A DNA stretch of 64,000 bases, taken from NCBI RefSeq assembly GCF_010015445.1, contig NC_053133.1, forward strand, positions 25,107,082-25,171,081. The letters run 5' to 3'. Position 1 is the first letter of the stretch. Every line of letters starts with the position of its first letter. The notes beneath the pieces were generated by a model, which was given only the letters and a program-made list of their open reading frames with translations, was not told where the DNA came from and ran no database searches. Source of the stretch: Perca fluviatilis (taxonomy: Eukaryota; Chordata; Actinopteri; Perciformes; Percidae). The translations under genes and the position numbers were made by a program. Of this stretch, positions 50,299 to 50,644 are shown one piece after another.

Positions 50299-50331
<33 letters not shown>

Positions 50332-50583
50332 GATATGCACATACACGTTTCACAAAAGCAATAAATACAGTCAGCGCAATAAAAGAAAAACAAACATGGA
50401 GATGATTTGAATCGGCAGAAAAATTTGATTTTTCTGACATCATAAAACAAATAATTAAAAGAAATAACACAAAATGAAATCATAATAATGTGGTAGTGCT
50501 GTGATATTGTTCTGCTGTCTGACAGAATTCCCCTCCGTATTTTGTGTCCCTTAACATCCAGAGCTACATCGCTGTCATGAACG

Positions 50584-50644
<61 letters not shown>

